A stretch of DNA of 64,000 nt from Colimorpha sp045222295 (GCA_045222295.1 JBGUXP010000006.1:248001-312000); one strand, 5' to 3'. Positions 32,096-40,642 are shown, counted from the first letter of the stretch. The notes: a model not told the origin generated them from the letters alone. A program made the numbers and translations.

Positions 32096-33352
32096 TTATA
32101 GTAACTGGTTTTTGGACGCGTCTTGGCGTATGAATATGAATAACAAAATGGTGAAGGCCAGAAGGGAGGAGCCGCCGTAGGAGAAGAAGGGTAGGGGGAT
32201 GCCAATGACGGGTACCAAACCCAGTACCATGCCTACGTTGACGAAGAGGTGGATGAAGAGGATGCTGGCCACGGAGTAACCGTAGATACGGGCGAAAGGT
32301 GACCGTTGTCGTTCGGCCATCTCCACCAACCTGATGAGGAGGATGACATAGAGAGCTACAAGGATGGAAGACCCCACGAAGCCCCATTCCTCTCCCACGG
32401 TGCAGAAAATGAAGTCTGTCTCCTGCTCGGGGACGAAATCGGCCTTGGTGAGGGTGCCTTTGAGGAACCCTTTACCGATGAAGCCTCCCGAGCCAATGGC
32501 TATCTTCGACTGGTTGACGTTGTAGCCCGACCCCTGAAGGTCTTCGGTCTTGCCAAGCAGCACATCGATGCGCTCGCGCTGGTGCGGTTCGAGGATGCCA
32601 TTGAAGACGAAATCAACAGAGAAGATGAACATGACGCAGCAGAGGAAGATGCCGATGGTGCGCAGATAGTCACGCTGTGTGCGTTTGTTGAGCCACACGA
32701 AAAGGTAGAGGATTGCCAGCACGGCGAGGATGGCGATGAGGATGTATTTGTTCACAAGCAGTGCCATCACGAACAGTGCTATGGCCACCACGCCGAGGAT
32801 GAGGATTGCTCCCGAGAGGCCTTCGCGGAACAGCGGAAGGACGAAACCCATGAATACCAGTGCCGAGCCAGTGTCGTGCTGCAGGAGGATGAGCACAGCG
32901 GGCACGGCGAGGAGTGCCACGGCGATGACCTTGGTGTGCATTTCGCGGAGGTTGATGCCAATGGTGGATAGGTATTTGGCTAGCGCTAGGGCGGTGGCGA
33001 ACTTGGCGAATTCGGAGGGCTGGAAGCGGAAGAATCCGAAGTCGATCCACGACTTGCCGCCGTTGACGGTGACGGCGAGGAAGAGGGTTATCACCAGAAG
33101 CCCCATGACGAGGCCATAGATGAGGTAGGCTGTGTTGGAAAAGACGCGAGGTTCAGTGAAGACGATGATGACGGCAAGGAGGAGTGCGGTGGACATCCAG
33201 ATGAGCTGCTTGCCATGCTGCACCGAAATGTCGAAGATGGAGGCATGAGCCTCGTCGTAACCGGCGGCGTAGATGTTCACCCAGCCGAAGAGCATGATGG
33301 CCAGGTAAAGCCCGATGGTGGTCCAGTCCAGTTTTAGCTTCTCTTGATACAT
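32096..33352 (-). CDS. rodA: Peptidoglycan glycosyltransferase RodA
   Basis: 418 residues from the ATG at 33352 (MYQEKLKLDWTTIGLYLAIM); the frame is open further upstream, but that part overlaps mrdA. It is a SEDS-family polymerase with about ten membrane spans, the FRFQPSEFAKFATALALAKY motif and the end IPLPFFSYGGSSLLAF. It polymerises glycan strands for cell elongation with PBP2. It starts 7 bases after the mrdA stop. Confidence 0.96.
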   Translation of the reverse strand: MYQEKLKLDWTTIGLYLAIMLFGWVNIYAAGYDEAHASIFDISVQHGKQLIWMSTALLLAVIIVFTEPRVFSNTAYLIYGLVMGLLVITLFLAVTVNGGKSWIDFGFFRFQPSEFAKFATALALAKYLSTIGINLREMHTKVIAVALLAVPAVLILLQHDTGSALVFMGFVLPLFREGLSGAILILGVVAIALFVMALLVNKYILIAILAVLAILYLFVWLNKRTQRDYLRTIGIFLCCVMFIFSVDFVFNGILEPHQRERIDVLLGKTEDLQGSGYNVNQSKIAIGSGGFIGKGFLKGTLTKADFVPEQETDFIFCTVGEEWGFVGSSILVALYVILLIRLVEMAERQRSPFARIYGYSVASILFIHLFVNVGMVLGLVPVIGIPLPFFSYGGSSLLAFTILLFIFIRQDASKNQLL

Positions 33353-33359
33353 AGTGTGG

Positions 33360-35222
33360 TTATCCTCTTTTCTTGGCTTTTTTGACTCTGCGGGTGAGCG
33401 GCAGCTTTTGGCAGGGATTGATTTCTTTGTACATTTTCTCCACATCTTTGCGTTTCACCTCGCCGTTGAGGTATTTCTCCACGAGGAGTCCGGCGATGGG
33501 TGCCGCCCAGGTGCCGCCGCCGCCTTGTGCGTTTTCCACATAGACAGCCATCGCAATCTTGGGGTTGTCCTTGGGGGCGAAGCAGATGAAGACGGAGTGG
33601 TCGTTTCCGTAGTTCTCCGCAGTGCCGGTTTTGCCGCAGATGTCGAGTCCGTCGACCCGGGCGCGGCGGGCCGTTCCGCCAGCCACATGCACCACGTCGA
33701 ACATGCCTGCGGCGGCGATGTCAAAGTATTTCTTGTCGACCCCTGTTTCATGGCGTTCGAGGTATTGCTCGTTGTGCACCGAATCGGGACCGTAGAAGCG
33801 CACCATGTGGGGTGTGATGTAGTAGCCACGGTTGGCCACGATAGCCGCCAGGTTGGCCATCTGGATGGGTACCACAGTGACTTCGCCTTGGCCGATGGAG
33901 TTGGAGTAGATGGTGGAGAAGGCCCAGCGCTCCTTGCCGTACCAACGGTTGTAGAAGGCCGTGTCGGGGATGTTGCCAGAGGACATGCCGCTCTTGGGCA
34001 GGTCAATGTCAATCTTTTGGCCGAAGCCGAAACGTAGCATATAGTCGTGCCAAACAGTGAGGCCATACTGTGCGTCTTTGTAAATGTTTTTGTATTTGCC
34101 CTGTTGGATGACGCGACGGTAGACCTGATAGAAATAGGGGTTGCAACTCATCTTTATGGCTTCCTGCACCGAGCGTGCCGAGGGGTGGTTGTGGCAGCCT
34201 ACGAGACTCTTGTCGCAGGCGAAGCTGCTGCCGGGGTTGATGACGCCGAGGTCGAGGGCCACCATCGACTGGGCCACCTTGAAGATGGAGCCCGGGGGAT
34301 ACTGGCCTATAAGGGCGCGGTTGAGCATTGGCTTGGAAATATCGCTGTTGAGCATGATGTAGTTCTTGCCGCGGATGCGTCCCACCAGCAGGTTGGGGTC
34401 GTAGGTGGGAGCCGACACCATGGCGAGAATCTCGCCCGACGAGGGCTCAATGGCCACCACGCAGCCACGCTTGTTGGCCATCAGTTCTTCGGCGTAGGTC
34501 TGCAGGTCGGCATCGAGGGTGGTATAGAGGTTGCATCCTTCGATGGGCATCGTGTCGAGTTCGCCGTGGCGGTAGGGGCCTATCTCGCGGTTGTGTACGT
34601 CGACGTGCATCACCTTTTTGCCTTTGATGCCGCGGAGTACCTCCTCATAACTCTTCTCAAGGCCGCTCTTGCCGATGTAGTCGCCACGCTTGTAGTAGGG
34701 GTCACGGTCCAAGTCGGCTTGGTCTACCTCGCCCACATAGCCCAGCACCTGTGCCGCAATGGGGCGGTCATAGATTCTAAGGGTGCGTTGCGAGATGTAG
34801 AAACCTTTGAAGCGGAACATCTTGTTCTCAAACTTGGCATATTCCTCCTTTGAGACCTGCTTCATGAAGATGGAGGCCGAATAGGGCGAGTAATTGCGTG
34901 CTTTCTGCATGCGCTCGTCGAACTCATCACGAGTGATGCCAAGGCATTGGCAGAAGTAGGTGGTGTCGAGTTCCTTCACCATGCGAGGGATGACCATGAG
35001 GTCGTAGACTGCCTCGTTGTGCACCAGCAGCTCACCGTGGCGGTCGTAGATGAAACCGCGGGCGGGATACTGTGTCACGTTTCTCAGCGACTGCATCTCG
35101 CCTAACGCCTTGTACTTGGGGTTGAAGAGCTGCAACATCGCCAGGCGCCCGATGAAAAGGGCACCCACCACGATGAAGATAATCTTCACCACATGGCTTC
35201 GGTCGGAATAACGGTTCGACAT
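33360..35222 (-). CDS. mrdA: Penicillin-binding protein 2
   Basis: 620 residues. An N-terminal membrane anchor (VVKIIFIVVGALFIGRLAML), PBP dimer domain, then the transpeptidase with SxxK in PPGSIFKVAQ, SxN-like in NSIGQGEV and KTG in ICGKTGTAEN. It crosslinks lateral-wall peptidoglycan and works with RodA, encoded next. No mreBCD is in the window. Confidence 0.96.
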   Translation of the reverse strand: MSNRYSDRSHVVKIIFIVVGALFIGRLAMLQLFNPKYKALGEMQSLRNVTQYPARGFIYDRHGELLVHNEAVYDLMVIPRMVKELDTTYFCQCLGITRDEFDERMQKARNYSPYSASIFMKQVSKEEYAKFENKMFRFKGFYISQRTLRIYDRPIAAQVLGYVGEVDQADLDRDPYYKRGDYIGKSGLEKSYEEVLRGIKGKKVMHVDVHNREIGPYRHGELDTMPIEGCNLYTTLDADLQTYAEELMANKRGCVVAIEPSSGEILAMVSAPTYDPNLLVGRIRGKNYIMLNSDISKPMLNRALIGQYPPGSIFKVAQSMVALDLGVINPGSSFACDKSLVGCHNHPSARSVQEAIKMSCNPYFYQVYRRVIQQGKYKNIYKDAQYGLTVWHDYMLRFGFGQKIDIDLPKSGMSSGNIPDTAFYNRWYGKERWAFSTIYSNSIGQGEVTVVPIQMANLAAIVANRGYYITPHMVRFYGPDSVHNEQYLERHETGVDKKYFDIAAAGMFDVVHVAGGTARRARVDGLDICGKTGTAENYGNDHSVFICFAPKDNPKIAMAVYVENAQGGGGTWAAPIAGLLVEKYLNGEVKRKDVEKMYKEINPCQKLPLTRRVKKAKKRG

Positions 35223-35275
35223 AATGTTGCCTATAACGACGCTTCAGATAACTTTATTGCGCGTGCACGTATTTT

Positions 35276-35929
35276 TTATTTCCACCGAAGGGTCTCGATG
35301 AGGTGGTCGACGTCGCGGTGCATGTATTCAAGCACCGGGGCGAGGGAGTCGTTGTTGGGGGCGTGGTTGATATAGACGGCGCCTCGAAGGAAGTGGCGTG
35401 CCGAATCGGTGGCGTAGAACTGGTAGGTCGAGGCTACGTTCTTGCCCTTGAGGTGCCACTTGACGGCGTGCACCGTATGGTCGTCGCTCTCGAAGACTTG
35501 CTCGTCGATGCCCGAGGCAAACTGATAGTGCTTCTCCAGCAGGCGTGTAGAGGTGTCGGTCTGGCCGCGCAGGTCGTCGGGCGAATGCAGGCGCTTGTAA
35601 GTGAGGAACACCACGCCGTCCCAAATCGGATACATCAAATCAAGCCATTCCTCCCCCTTGGGGGCATCCTTCTCCCTTAGCTCGACACACTTGTTGGCCT
35701 CGAAGGTGAAGGGGAAGGTTTTGCAGGAACCGGTAATGGCGATCATGGTATCGGTACCAGATACGAGCGTGTCGCCCGGGTGGGTGCAGAGGCTGTCGAC
35801 AAGCCAATAGTTGTGTTCCGGCATATCGATGCGCAGGTAGGCCTGCGGCTTAGGCGAATAGTCATTTCCACCGCATGCCACAAGTGTTGCCACAGTTATA
35901 AATCCTAATATTATATTCTTGATACTCAT
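35276..35929 (-). CDS. gldD: Gliding motility lipoprotein GldD
   Basis: 217 residues. Lipobox LVAC (Cys19), then the GldD hallmark YSPKPQAYLRIDMPEH and the C-terminal HFLRGAVYINHAPNNDSL with LIETLRWK. GldD belongs to the gliding/type IX secretion gene set of Bacteroidetes; its exact role is unclear. It lies 53 bases upstream of mrdA on the same strand. Confidence 0.88.
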   Translation of the reverse strand: MSIKNIILGFITVATLVACGGNDYSPKPQAYLRIDMPEHNYWLVDSLCTHPGDTLVSGTDTMIAITGSCKTFPFTFEANKCVELREKDAPKGEEWLDLMYPIWDGVVFLTYKRLHSPDDLRGQTDTSTRLLEKHYQFASGIDEQVFESDDHTVHAVKWHLKGKNVASTYQFYATDSARHFLRGAVYINHAPNNDSLAPVLEYMHRDVDHLIETLRWK

Positions 35930-35933
35930 TCTC

Positions 35934-35961
35934 TTTAAACTTAAAACCTTAAACTTTAAAC
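35934..35961. repeat. Heptamer tandem repeat (4 units)
   Basis: TTTAAAC, TTAAAAC, CTTAAAC, TTTAAAC in a row, between gldD and the plus-strand promoter at 35971. Confidence 0.85.
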
Positions 35962-35970
35962 TTTATTTCG

Positions 35971-35978
35971 TACCTTTG
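35971..35978 (+). promoter_or_regulatory. Promoter -7 box of the 35983 gene
   Basis: TACCTTTG ends 4 bases before the ATG at 35983, so the transcript would be nearly leaderless. Confidence 0.6.
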
Positions 35979-35982
35979 CACC

Positions 35983-36345
35983 ATGAATCGCTTGCAACAT
36001 TTTCTTCGTGCCAAGACGCAGTTCAACCTGCACTCGCCTTTCGTCTATGGGCTTTATACCGAGGTCCTTTTCTCTCGTGCCGAAGGGTGTCCGCGTAAGC
36101 GTTATGAGGCTGTTCTTTGGCGACTGGAGAAGTATTACAATGTTGTCTCGGAGCGTTCCGCCGATACTGCTATCCTCGTCACTCCCGAGGGGCGTTTCCT
36201 AGTCGTCGACCATCCTCACCGCGACGAGGCTCGCTGGCAATCGATTGTTGTCGACCCGCAATGGCAGGCCACCATTGACCTCTTCTCCGTGGGTATAGCA
36301 GTGGCCAATCCCCACCTTTCCAAGCAGCATTTCATCCTGCGTTAG
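35983..36345 (+). CDS. Internally deleted class I methyltransferase-like protein
   Basis: 120 residues. The start (FLRAKTQFNLHSPFVYGLYT) resembles the N-terminus of Bacteroidetes class I SAM-dependent methyltransferases. The end (ATIDLFSVGIAVANPHLSKQ then HFILR) resembles their C-terminus. The whole SAM-binding core between them (normally about 130 residues, with a GxGxG motif) is missing. Both ends and a good promoter remain. It could be a decaying gene or a small protein with a new role. It overlaps pcm by 4 bases at the 3' ends. Confidence 0.55.
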   Translation: MNRLQHFLRAKTQFNLHSPFVYGLYTEVLFSRAEGCPRKRYEAVLWRLEKYYNVVSERSADTAILVTPEGRFLVVDHPHRDEARWQSIVVDPQWQATIDLFSVGIAVANPHLSKQHFILR

Positions 36346-37007
36346 CGCATCTGGCGGCCGTCGAGCATCGGGACGAAACTATAGGCTCCCATATGTTCCA
36401 CTTTCCAGTCCTTCTCTTCGGGACCGTTTTTGGTGATGCGCAACATCTCCTGTCCATTCTCGTCGTCGAGAGGTATGACCATGATGCCTCCTATCTTGAG
36501 TTGCTTCATCAGTATTGCGGGCATCTCACGGGCGCCGCAGGTGACGATGACACGGTCGTAAGGACCGTAGTTCACTTCTTGCAACCCTTGATAGCCGTCG
36601 CCGAGGAAACAGCGTACCCTAAATCCTAGCTCAGCAAGTAGCACGCGGGTCTTGTCGAAGAGTCCTTTCTGACGCTCCACGCTGAACACCTTGGCGCCCA
36701 TCTTGCAGAGGATGGCGGCTTGGTAGCCGCTGCCGGTGCCTATCTCCAGCACTTTCATGCCGGGCTGCACGTTGAGCAGCTGGCTCTGCATGGCCACCGT
36801 CGAGGGGTGCGAGATGGTCTGGTCGCAACTTATTTTCAAAGCACGGTCCTCATAGGCGAAGGCATCGAGGGCACTGTCAATGAACCAGTGCCGCGGTACT
36901 TCCTCCATGGCATGCAGCACCGCCGAGTCGTCGATGCCTTTCTTGCGCAGTCCTTCGACCATCTGTTTCCGTAAGCCCTTATGTTTGAATGTGTCTTGTC
37001 GAATCAT
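36342..37007 (-). CDS. pcm: Protein-L-isoaspartate O-methyltransferase
   Basis: 221 residues from the ATG at 37007 (MIRQDTFKHKGLRKQMVEGL); the longer open frame overlaps thiL and is rejected. It repairs isoaspartyl damage in proteins with SAM. Motif I VLEIGTGSGYQAAILCKMG, DQTISHPSTVA and VTCGAREMP are present. The ATGA overlap with thiL suggests coupling. Confidence 0.94.
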   Translation of the reverse strand: MIRQDTFKHKGLRKQMVEGLRKKGIDDSAVLHAMEEVPRHWFIDSALDAFAYEDRALKISCDQTISHPSTVAMQSQLLNVQPGMKVLEIGTGSGYQAAILCKMGAKVFSVERQKGLFDKTRVLLAELGFRVRCFLGDGYQGLQEVNYGPYDRVIVTCGAREMPAILMKQLKIGGIMVIPLDDENGQEMLRITKNGPEEKDWKVEHMGAYSFVPMLDGRQMR

Positions 37008-38035
37008 TGTTTGGTGAAGCCCTGTGCCCGTAGTTCTATGGTAGTGTTCTGAGGCGTGACCATCACCGCCGGCATGCCGGGTTCGGTGACGTAGCCTATG
37101 ATATGGATGCCTTCCATGTCCTTGATTTTCTCGTAGTCCTTCTGGTCGACGGTGAAGAGCAGTTCGTAGTCTTTGCCACCATTGAGGGCGCAACTCACGG
37201 GCAGCATGTTCTTGCTCATCTCCGAACAGACGCGCGAACACTGGTAGTCGATGGGCAGACGCTCCTCGTACACCTCGCAGCCACAGCCCGAAGCTTTGCC
37301 GAGATGCAACAAGCTGTCGGCCAGCCCTTCGCTGATGTCGGTCATTGACGTGGGTACCACTTTGCGCTCGGCGAGCTTTTTCACTATGTCCATGCGGGGT
37401 TCGGGCTTGAGGAAACGCTCCAGCACGTAGTCGAAACCGTCGAGGTCGGGTTGAAAATTGGGGTTGGCCTGATAGGTCACCTTCTCGCGCTCCAGCACCA
37501 GCAGGCCGGCATAGGCGCTGCCGAGGTCACCGCTGACACAGATGAGGTCGTTGTGCTGGGCACCGCCACGGTAGGCAATCTTTTCCTCGTCGGCTTCGCC
37601 GATAAGGGTGACGGTCAGCACCATACCGGCGCGCGTGCTGCGGGTGTCGCCGCCCACGAGGACGACATCATAACGCTCGCAGCAGAGGCGGATGCCGGCG
37701 TAGAGCTCGTCGAGGGCCTCCACTGAGTAGCGGTTGCTCACGGCGATGCTCACCAACGCCTGGCGCGGGGTGCCATTCATGGCGGCGATATTGCTGATGG
37801 CTATGGCCACAGCCTTGTAACCTAGGTGCTTCAGAGGTGTGTACATCATGTCAAAATCCACACCCTCCACGAGGGTCTGCACAGTGACGAGGGTCTTTTT
37901 CTTGCCCTCGCCGAGCACGGCACAGTCATCGCCCTGACAGCCGGTGTCGGCCGTCAGACGGTCAATGAGGGCTACCTTGCCCAGCTGGCCTATTTCTGTT
38001 CTTCCTTCTTGATATTGCAATTGTTCCATTTTCAA
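37004..38035 (-). CDS. thiL: Thiamine-monophosphate kinase
   Basis: 343 residues. ThiL phosphorylates thiamine monophosphate to thiamine diphosphate. The AIR-synthase-like fold shows the Mg/ATP-binding GDDCAVLG, DFDMMYTPLKHLGYKAVAIA and VGGDTRSTRAGMV blocks. It is the first gene of the thiL-pcm pair. Start may be Met1 or Met3. No TPP riboswitch is seen in the 11 bases upstream. Confidence 0.93.
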   Translation of the reverse strand: MKMEQLQYQEGRTEIGQLGKVALIDRLTADTGCQGDDCAVLGEGKKKTLVTVQTLVEGVDFDMMYTPLKHLGYKAVAIAISNIAAMNGTPRQALVSIAVSNRYSVEALDELYAGIRLCCERYDVVLVGGDTRSTRAGMVLTVTLIGEADEEKIAYRGGAQHNDLICVSGDLGSAYAGLLVLEREKVTYQANPNFQPDLDGFDYVLERFLKPEPRMDIVKKLAERKVVPTSMTDISEGLADSLLHLGKASGCGCEVYEERLPIDYQCSRVCSEMSKNMLPVSCALNGGKDYELLFTVDQKDYEKIKDMEGIHIIGYVTEPGMPAVMVTPQNTTIELRAQGFTKQ

Positions 38036-38046
38036 AAAAAAATCTA

Positions 38047-38793
38047 TTATTTCAGCACACTCCCTTGTGCCAAATAAAACATCAATATCCCTGCTGCCAC
38101 GCTGGCGTTGAGGCTTTCGGCTGTTCCGCCGAGGTTGGGGATGAGTACAGGGTTGGTCACCTGAGCCATCGCTTTGGGGCTGATGCCGCGACTCTCGTTG
38201 CCGATGAGCAGCACCGAGTGCTCAGTGTTTAGTGTTAAGTGTTTAGCGATGGGTTTTCCCTGCAGCGAGGCGCCGTAGACGGGCATGCCGCAGGAGGCCA
38301 GCCATTCAGGCAGGTCCACGTAGTCCACCTGTGTGCGGAAGATGGCTCCCATTGTCGACTGGACCACCTTGGGATTGTAGCAACTTACGGTGTCACGGCT
38401 GCATACCACATGGCGCACTCCAAACCAGTCGGCCGTGCGCAGCATGGTGCCCAGATTGCCGGGGTCCTGAACCCTGTCCAACGCCAGGGTAAGTGATGAG
38501 TGAAGGGTGATGAGTGATGAGTTTTCGGGGCGTTCCACCAGCATCCATACTTGGTTGGGAGTCTTGAAGTTGGAAAGCCGTTCGAGTTCGGCAGGACTTA
38601 CCTCGTAGAATTCGTCCCACTCGCCATTTCCCACTTTCCACTCGCTGGTGGCGCATACGGTACGCACTGCAAAGCCCGACGCTATCGCCTCGGCGGCCAT
38701 CTTCGGTCCTTCGACAACAAAAACCGCCTCCTCGTCGCAACGTTTCTGCAGGCGGTAGGCGGCCAATTCCTTCAGTTTATTTTTACTTATCAA
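38047..38793 (-). CDS. SpoU/TrmH-family RNA 2'-O-methyltransferase with repeat insertions
   Basis: 248 residues; SPOUT-fold methyltransferase of rRNA or tRNA. Motif 1 DRVQDPGNLGTMLRTADWFG, motif 2 VLLIGNESRGIS and motif 3 IPNLGGTAESLNASVAAGI are intact. Three loops are built from short tandem repeats: VGNGEWDEF-type (38615-38645), SSLITLHSSLTL (38491-38522) and KHLTLNTEHS (38218-38247), the last shared with rsgA. The target RNA cannot be told. Confidence 0.88.
   Translation of the reverse strand: MISKNKLKELAAYRLQKRCDEEAVFVVEGPKMAAEAIASGFAVRTVCATSEWKVGNGEWDEFYEVSPAELERLSNFKTPNQVWMLVERPENSSLITLHSSLTLALDRVQDPGNLGTMLRTADWFGVRHVVCSRDTVSCYNPKVVQSTMGAIFRTQVDYVDLPEWLASCGMPVYGASLQGKPIAKHLTLNTEHSVLLIGNESRGISPKAMAQVTNPVLIPNLGGTAESLNASVAAGILMFYLAQGSVLK
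38218..38247. repeat. Repeat shared with rsgA, inside the SpoU gene
   Basis: A 25-base core is identical to part of 22471-22567 and is translated in the same frame (KHLTLNTE) in both genes. Confidence 0.85.
38491..38522. repeat. Heptamer tandem repeat (4 units) inside the SpoU gene
   Basis: AGTGATG, AGTGAAG, GGTGATG, AGTGATG in a row, then AGT. Confidence 0.9.
38615..38645. repeat. Heptamer-like repeat inside the SpoU gene
   Basis: CCCACTC, GCCATTT, CCCACTT, TCCACTC: four loosely related 7-base units in a row. Confidence 0.65.
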
Positions 38794-38826
38794 TCTACTC
38801 GATTAATCTATTTGACTACTGTCTAC

Positions 38827-39420
38827 TTATAGTTCAATATACATATTGTTCTCCTGAGCCAGGCGGCGCAGGTTGATAATGGCGTAGCGCATACGGCCTA
38901 GGGCAGTGTTGATACTAACACCGGTACGGGCGGCGATGTCTTTGAAGTCGCACTTGCCGTAGTGGCGCAGGATGACCACGCGGCGTTGCTCGGCGGGAAG
39001 CATCTTCACCAGCTTGCGGATATTGGCGCTGGTCTGCTTCTTCATGATGGCGTGCTCGGCGTTCTCGTCTTGTATCTTCAGGTTGTCTACAACGTCGCCT
39101 TCGGGCTTATTGGGCACCAAGGGCATCTTGTTGTTGCGGCGGAAATAGTCTACTATCAGGTTGTGTGCGATGCGCATCACCCAGTGGACAAACTTGTTCT
39201 CGTCCTTATACAAGCCCGAGTTGATGGTGACGATGACTTTGTAGAAGGTGTCTTGGAAGATATCGTCCGCAGTTTCCTTCTCTTTCACCACTGAAAAAAT
39301 GTAGCCATACACCTTGGCTTGATAGCGCTCAAGGAGCACTTCAAAGCAAGATGCGTCGCCTTCCTGGTAGCGCAGAATCAGTTCGTTGTCTGACAGTTGT
39401 CTGGTTTTTACGTCCGTCAT
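38827..39420 (-). CDS. ECF-type RNA polymerase sigma factor
   Basis: 197 residues. Sigma region 2 with ADDIFQDTFYKVIVTI, FVHWVMRIAHNLIVDYFRR; region 4 with CDFKDIAARTGVSINTALGR. No anti-sigma gene is adjacent; such stand-alone members occur across Bacteroidales. Its upstream region contains the phased TACAGA array at 39633-39715. Confidence 0.93.
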   Translation of the reverse strand: MTDVKTRQLSDNELILRYQEGDASCFEVLLERYQAKVYGYIFSVVKEKETADDIFQDTFYKVIVTINSGLYKDENKFVHWVMRIAHNLIVDYFRRNNKMPLVPNKPEGDVVDNLKIQDENAEHAIMKKQTSANIRKLVKMLPAEQRRVVILRHYGKCDFKDIAARTGVSINTALGRMRYAIINLRRLAQENNMYIEL

Positions 39421-39497
39421 ATTCCTCTAATTTTAGGGGGTTAAAACTGATACGGTTGCTTCATTCAATCCTGTTTGGTTCTACAATTTTCCGGCTG

Positions 39498-39505
39498 CAA
39501 AAATA
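39498..39505 (-). promoter_or_regulatory. Promoter -7 box of the ECF sigma gene
   Basis: The minus strand reads TATTTTTG, giving a leader of roughly 70 bases before the start at 39420. Confidence 0.55.
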
Positions 39506-39632
39506 CACATTTTTTTTAATATACGAATAAAAAAATGTAAAAATGTAAAAAAAGACTCTCTCAATTCTTTTCCGCTGCCGCCCGTTGAACATCATCTTCC
39601 TGATATCTTCTTATTTGATACTTAATGTTTTC

Positions 39633-39715
39633 TCTGTATTTTCTAAGTACATACTCTGTATCCGATACAGAGTATGTACAGAACATGTACAGAGTATATA
39701 CAGACCATATACAGA
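39633..39715. promoter_or_regulatory. Phased TACAGA array with long palindrome
   Basis: TACAGA occurs at 39666, 39677, 39688, 39699 and 39710, exactly 11 bases apart (five copies). The inverse TCTGTA is at 39633 and 39655, 22 bases apart. Bases 39647-39679 form a perfect palindrome with 16-bp arms around one base. It lies in the otherwise gene-free stretch 39421-39849, between two divergently transcribed genes. One helical turn of spacing suggests a cooperative protein-binding site; the ligand is unknown. Confidence 0.7.
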
Positions 39716-39849
39716 GATGATATGTCCAAGTGACTGAATGTAAGTAATGTGAAGGAAAGGCAAATTGCAGGACAATTATATTTTGTCAACTGGATAATAT
39801 TTCAAGACCGGGAACGTTAATAGGTGTGTATTGGAAAAATGACAGCATT

Positions 39850-40524
39850 ATGGAACTGAAAGCTTCCCTCAAGGACCTCGTCTTTACCAAAAGCGAACTG
39901 AAACAGAATGTGTATCAGGCTACTAAAGATACTTTTGAACTCTTCCGTAAGGAGACGCGGGAGTTGATAGATCTCTTCCGCGAGCGCTGCCGCGAGGAGG
40001 GTCGCCAAGTGGCTTTTGAGTTCACAGACCGCGGTGACTTCGAGTTCGAGGTGAAGTTTGCGGGTGACATACTTCTGTTCATGATGCACACCAACGTTTT
40101 CGAGTTCTCGCGCGACCATCAGGTGATGAAAACACCCTATGTGCGAGAGGACCCACGCCGCAGTTATTGCGGTGTTATTCATATTTATAACTTCTTGGCC
40201 GACAGCTTCGCCTACCAGCGTGACAACGATTTGGGCTATATGATTGGGCGCGTGTTTGTCAATAATGAGAAGCACTATTTCATCGAGGGTAAGCGTGAAC
40301 TGGGCATGCTGTACACTAATTTCAACACCTCGACAGTGACACCTGAAAGTGTCCAAGGTATCGTGGAATCGGCTATCGAATATACCACCAATTTTGACCT
40401 TTTGACTCCTCCGTATGATGAAGTTAAACTCGTTTCGGTGGGTGAGATGAGGACTAATTTTGATAAAAAATCCCTGGTGACGGGCAAGCGCTTAGGTTTT
40501 CGTTTTCAGGCAGATAACGAATGA
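39850..40524 (+). CDS. Conserved hypothetical protein
   Basis: 224 residues from the ATG at 39850 (MELKASLKDLVFTKSELKQN); a GTG at 39826 is a less likely start. No signal peptide or membrane segment. It looks like a conserved cytoplasmic Bacteroidetes protein: RRSYCGVIHIYNFLADSFAY and KHYFIEGKRELGML. Function unknown. It is transcribed away from the ECF sigma gene across the TACAGA array. Confidence 0.7.
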   Translation: MELKASLKDLVFTKSELKQNVYQATKDTFELFRKETRELIDLFRERCREEGRQVAFEFTDRGDFEFEVKFAGDILLFMMHTNVFEFSRDHQVMKTPYVREDPRRSYCGVIHIYNFLADSFAYQRDNDLGYMIGRVFVNNEKHYFIEGKRELGMLYTNFNTSTVTPESVQGIVESAIEYTTNFDLLTPPYDEVKLVSVGEMRTNFDKKSLVTGKRLGFRFQADNE

Positions 40525-40561
40525 ATTTGGAAAGATATTAACTGGAGGCGTTGAAAAAAAT

Positions 40562-40592
40562 TTTGCCATGTCGGAAAATGTTCGTACTTTTG
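40562..40592 (+). promoter_or_regulatory. Promoter of tRNA-Glu and rpsT
   Basis: TTTG (40562-40565), 19 bases, then TACTTTTG (40585-40592): an exact match to the Bacteroidetes -33/-7 consensus, about 50 bases before the tRNA. Confidence 0.85.
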
Positions 40593-40642
40593 CACCCGCT
40601 TTTGAGAGGCTAAAAAGATTAAAAAAGCGATAAAAAAAGGCT

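Noticed and set aside
33353..33445. N-terminal extension of the rodA frame
   Set aside because: Overlaps the end of mrdA and is basic and non-hydrophobic; RodA homology starts at 33352.
37008..37241. N-terminal extension of the pcm frame
   Set aside because: Lies inside thiL and has no resemblance to Pcm; the ATGA overlap start is better.
39647..39715. CRISPR-like array at the TACAGA repeats
   Set aside because: Units are 6 bases with 5-base gaps, far too short for repeats and spacers; no cas genes nearby.
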